From contig JAFTHG010000073.1 in assembly GCA_017457555.1 (NCBI GenBank), positions 1-6,998 of the forward strand: a stretch of DNA of 6,998 nucleotides, written 5' to 3'. This document shows positions 6,609-6,998 of this stretch, piece by piece (the first letter of the stretch is position 1; the number at the start of each line of letters is the position of its first letter). This DNA is from Kiritimatiellia bacterium (GTDB taxonomy: Bacteria > Verrucomicrobiota > Kiritimatiellia > RFP12 > DVOR01). A program made the translations under genes and the position numbers. Below the pieces are notes generated by a model. The model had not been told where the DNA came from. It searched no databases and saw only the letters and a list, made by a program, of their open reading frames with translations.

Positions 6609-6784
6609 CAGTTTCAGCCAAACTGACTTTCAGTTTCAGCCAAACCGACTTTCAGTTTCAGCCAAACTGATTTGCGGTTTCAGTCAAACTGATTTGCGGT
6701 TTCAGTCAAACTGATTGTCAGTTTCAATGAAACCGAGTTGCAATTTCAATGAAACTGATTTGCGGTTTCAATGAAACTGAGAGC
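6609..6784. repeat. Eight contiguous 22-bp tandem repeats with internal dyad
   Basis: Units start at 6609, 6631, 6653, 6675, 6697, 6719, 6741 and 6763, each exactly 22 bases with no indels. The shared pattern is CRRTTTCANNNAAACYGA plus four variable bases; 12 of 22 positions are identical in all eight. The central triplet is GCC in units 1-3, GTC in 4-5 and ATG in 6-8. Arms CAGTTT/AAACTG are inverted repeats; in units 6-8 the symmetry extends to the centre (GTTTCA-A-TGAAAC). Differences at positions 2, 3 and 16 are all transitions. The period is close to two DNA helical turns, so the dyads lie on one face. Because 22 is not a multiple of three, and stops interrupt the frames, it is unlikely to be coding. 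Function unknown; candidates are a protein-binding (iteron- or centromere-like) array or a non-functional minisatellite. Confidence 0.93.
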
Positions 6785-6930
6785 TGCTTGCGACTTAGTT
6801 CATCCTATTTTAGGGCCTCCGCTTGCCAAAAACAAAGCCTCATTCCCTCCCAACTCAGCCCCATACCACACTCTTACCGAATGCAACACGCCACGATTGC
6901 ACCCCTTATGCACGCTCATTTCAGGTAATA

Positions 6931-6947
6931 ACCGCTTTCAAAACGGT
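6931..6947. repeat. Imperfect 17-bp palindrome, operator-like
   Basis: ACCGCTTTCAAAACGGT has eight-base arms around a central C, with seven of eight pairs matching. It is followed by no U-run and is not an obvious terminator. Its TTTCA core loosely recalls the tandem units upstream, but the outer bases differ. It may be an operator or chance. Confidence 0.3.
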
Positions 6948-6998
6948 GTCCGCACAGCCCACTTCCGCAAAACCATTCTGACACTCCTCCTCCAACAG

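Larger units (their letters stand above)
6493..6998. other. Gene-free, C-rich intergenic stretch with repeat array
   Basis: I see no convincing gene in the last 506 bases. Open frames here are short or lack ribosome sites, and those that cross the repeats do so only because the repeats happen to avoid stops. In 6493-6600 a hand count gives 56 C against 14 G on this strand. The stretch holds the 22-bp tandem array (6609-6784), a perfect 12-bp palindrome at 6532-6543, and an imperfect 17-bp palindrome at 6931-6947. A short minus-strand frame open from the right edge to 6921 could be the end of a convergent gene but cannot be judged. Confidence 0.6.

Noticed and set aside
6340..6714. Plus-strand open frame of 124 codons running from inside atpC into the repeats
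   Set aside because: It overlaps atpC out of frame, has no ribosome site, crosses the terminator, and the repeat period is not a multiple of three.
6609..6784. CRISPR array
   Set aside because: The whole 22-base period is conserved and there are no unique spacers; no cas genes are in the window.
6906..6914. DnaA box-like TTATGCACG and a possible oriC with the repeats as iterons
   Set aside because: A single box with one mismatch, no AT-rich unwinding region and no dnaA, dnaN or mnmG nearby; not enough to call an origin.
6881..6928. 15-codon plus-strand ORF starting at ATG 6881
   Set aside because: No ribosome site, very short, and no neighbouring context.
6921..6998. C-terminus of a convergent minus-strand gene entering from the right edge
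   Set aside because: Two of three minus frames are open for about 25 codons, so openness is not informative, and neither peptide is recognisable.

Overview
This window carries a complete F-type (F1Fo) ATP synthase operon on the plus strand. It is followed by a strong terminator hairpin and about 500 bases of apparently non-coding DNA that contain a striking 22-bp tandem repeat array. The gene order is a-c-b-delta-alpha-gamma-beta-epsilon (atpB-E-F-H-A-G-D-C), the classic bacterial order with all eight subunits and a single b gene. The organism is a bacterium. The ATGN(I/V)xVTxALA-type segment and C-terminal HPxH of subunit a, the ALVEGVALFAVVVC second helix of subunit c, and a short epsilon together recall the Verrucomicrobiota/Lentisphaerota/Planctomycetota (PVC) and neighbouring FCB groups. 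This placement is inference from remembered family patterns, not a search.

Layout: positions 1-87 hold a good sigma70-type promoter (TTGACT, 17-bp spacer, TATCAT) close to atpB, so transcription of the operon probably begins inside this window. Positions 88-2225 encode the Fo sector and the delta stalk subunit. A 60-base gap with a small hairpin (the longest gap in the operon) separates atpH from atpA. Positions 2286-6433 encode alpha, gamma, beta and epsilon with gaps of only 3-15 bases. A 16-bp hairpin at 6454-6492 ends the operon.

How the parts work together: subunits a and c10-15 form the ion channel and rotor ring, b2 and delta form the peripheral stalk, gamma and epsilon form the central stalk, and alpha3beta3 makes ATP. 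The c subunit lacks the polar sodium ligands, so the enzyme should be proton driven. Two structural economies stand out: c is only 63 residues, and epsilon (91 residues) lacks the C-terminal helical hairpin that inhibits ATP hydrolysis in many bacteria.

The most unusual part is downstream. Positions 6609-6784 contain eight contiguous 22-bp units with an internal dyad and a central triplet that changes in blocks along the array (GCC x3, GTC x2, ATG x3). The ATG-type units contain both half-sites of the chromosomal ParB site parS (GTTTCA...TGAAAC) but with a 1-base rather than a 2-base centre. The flanks are strongly C-over-G on the plus strand and no convincing gene is visible there.
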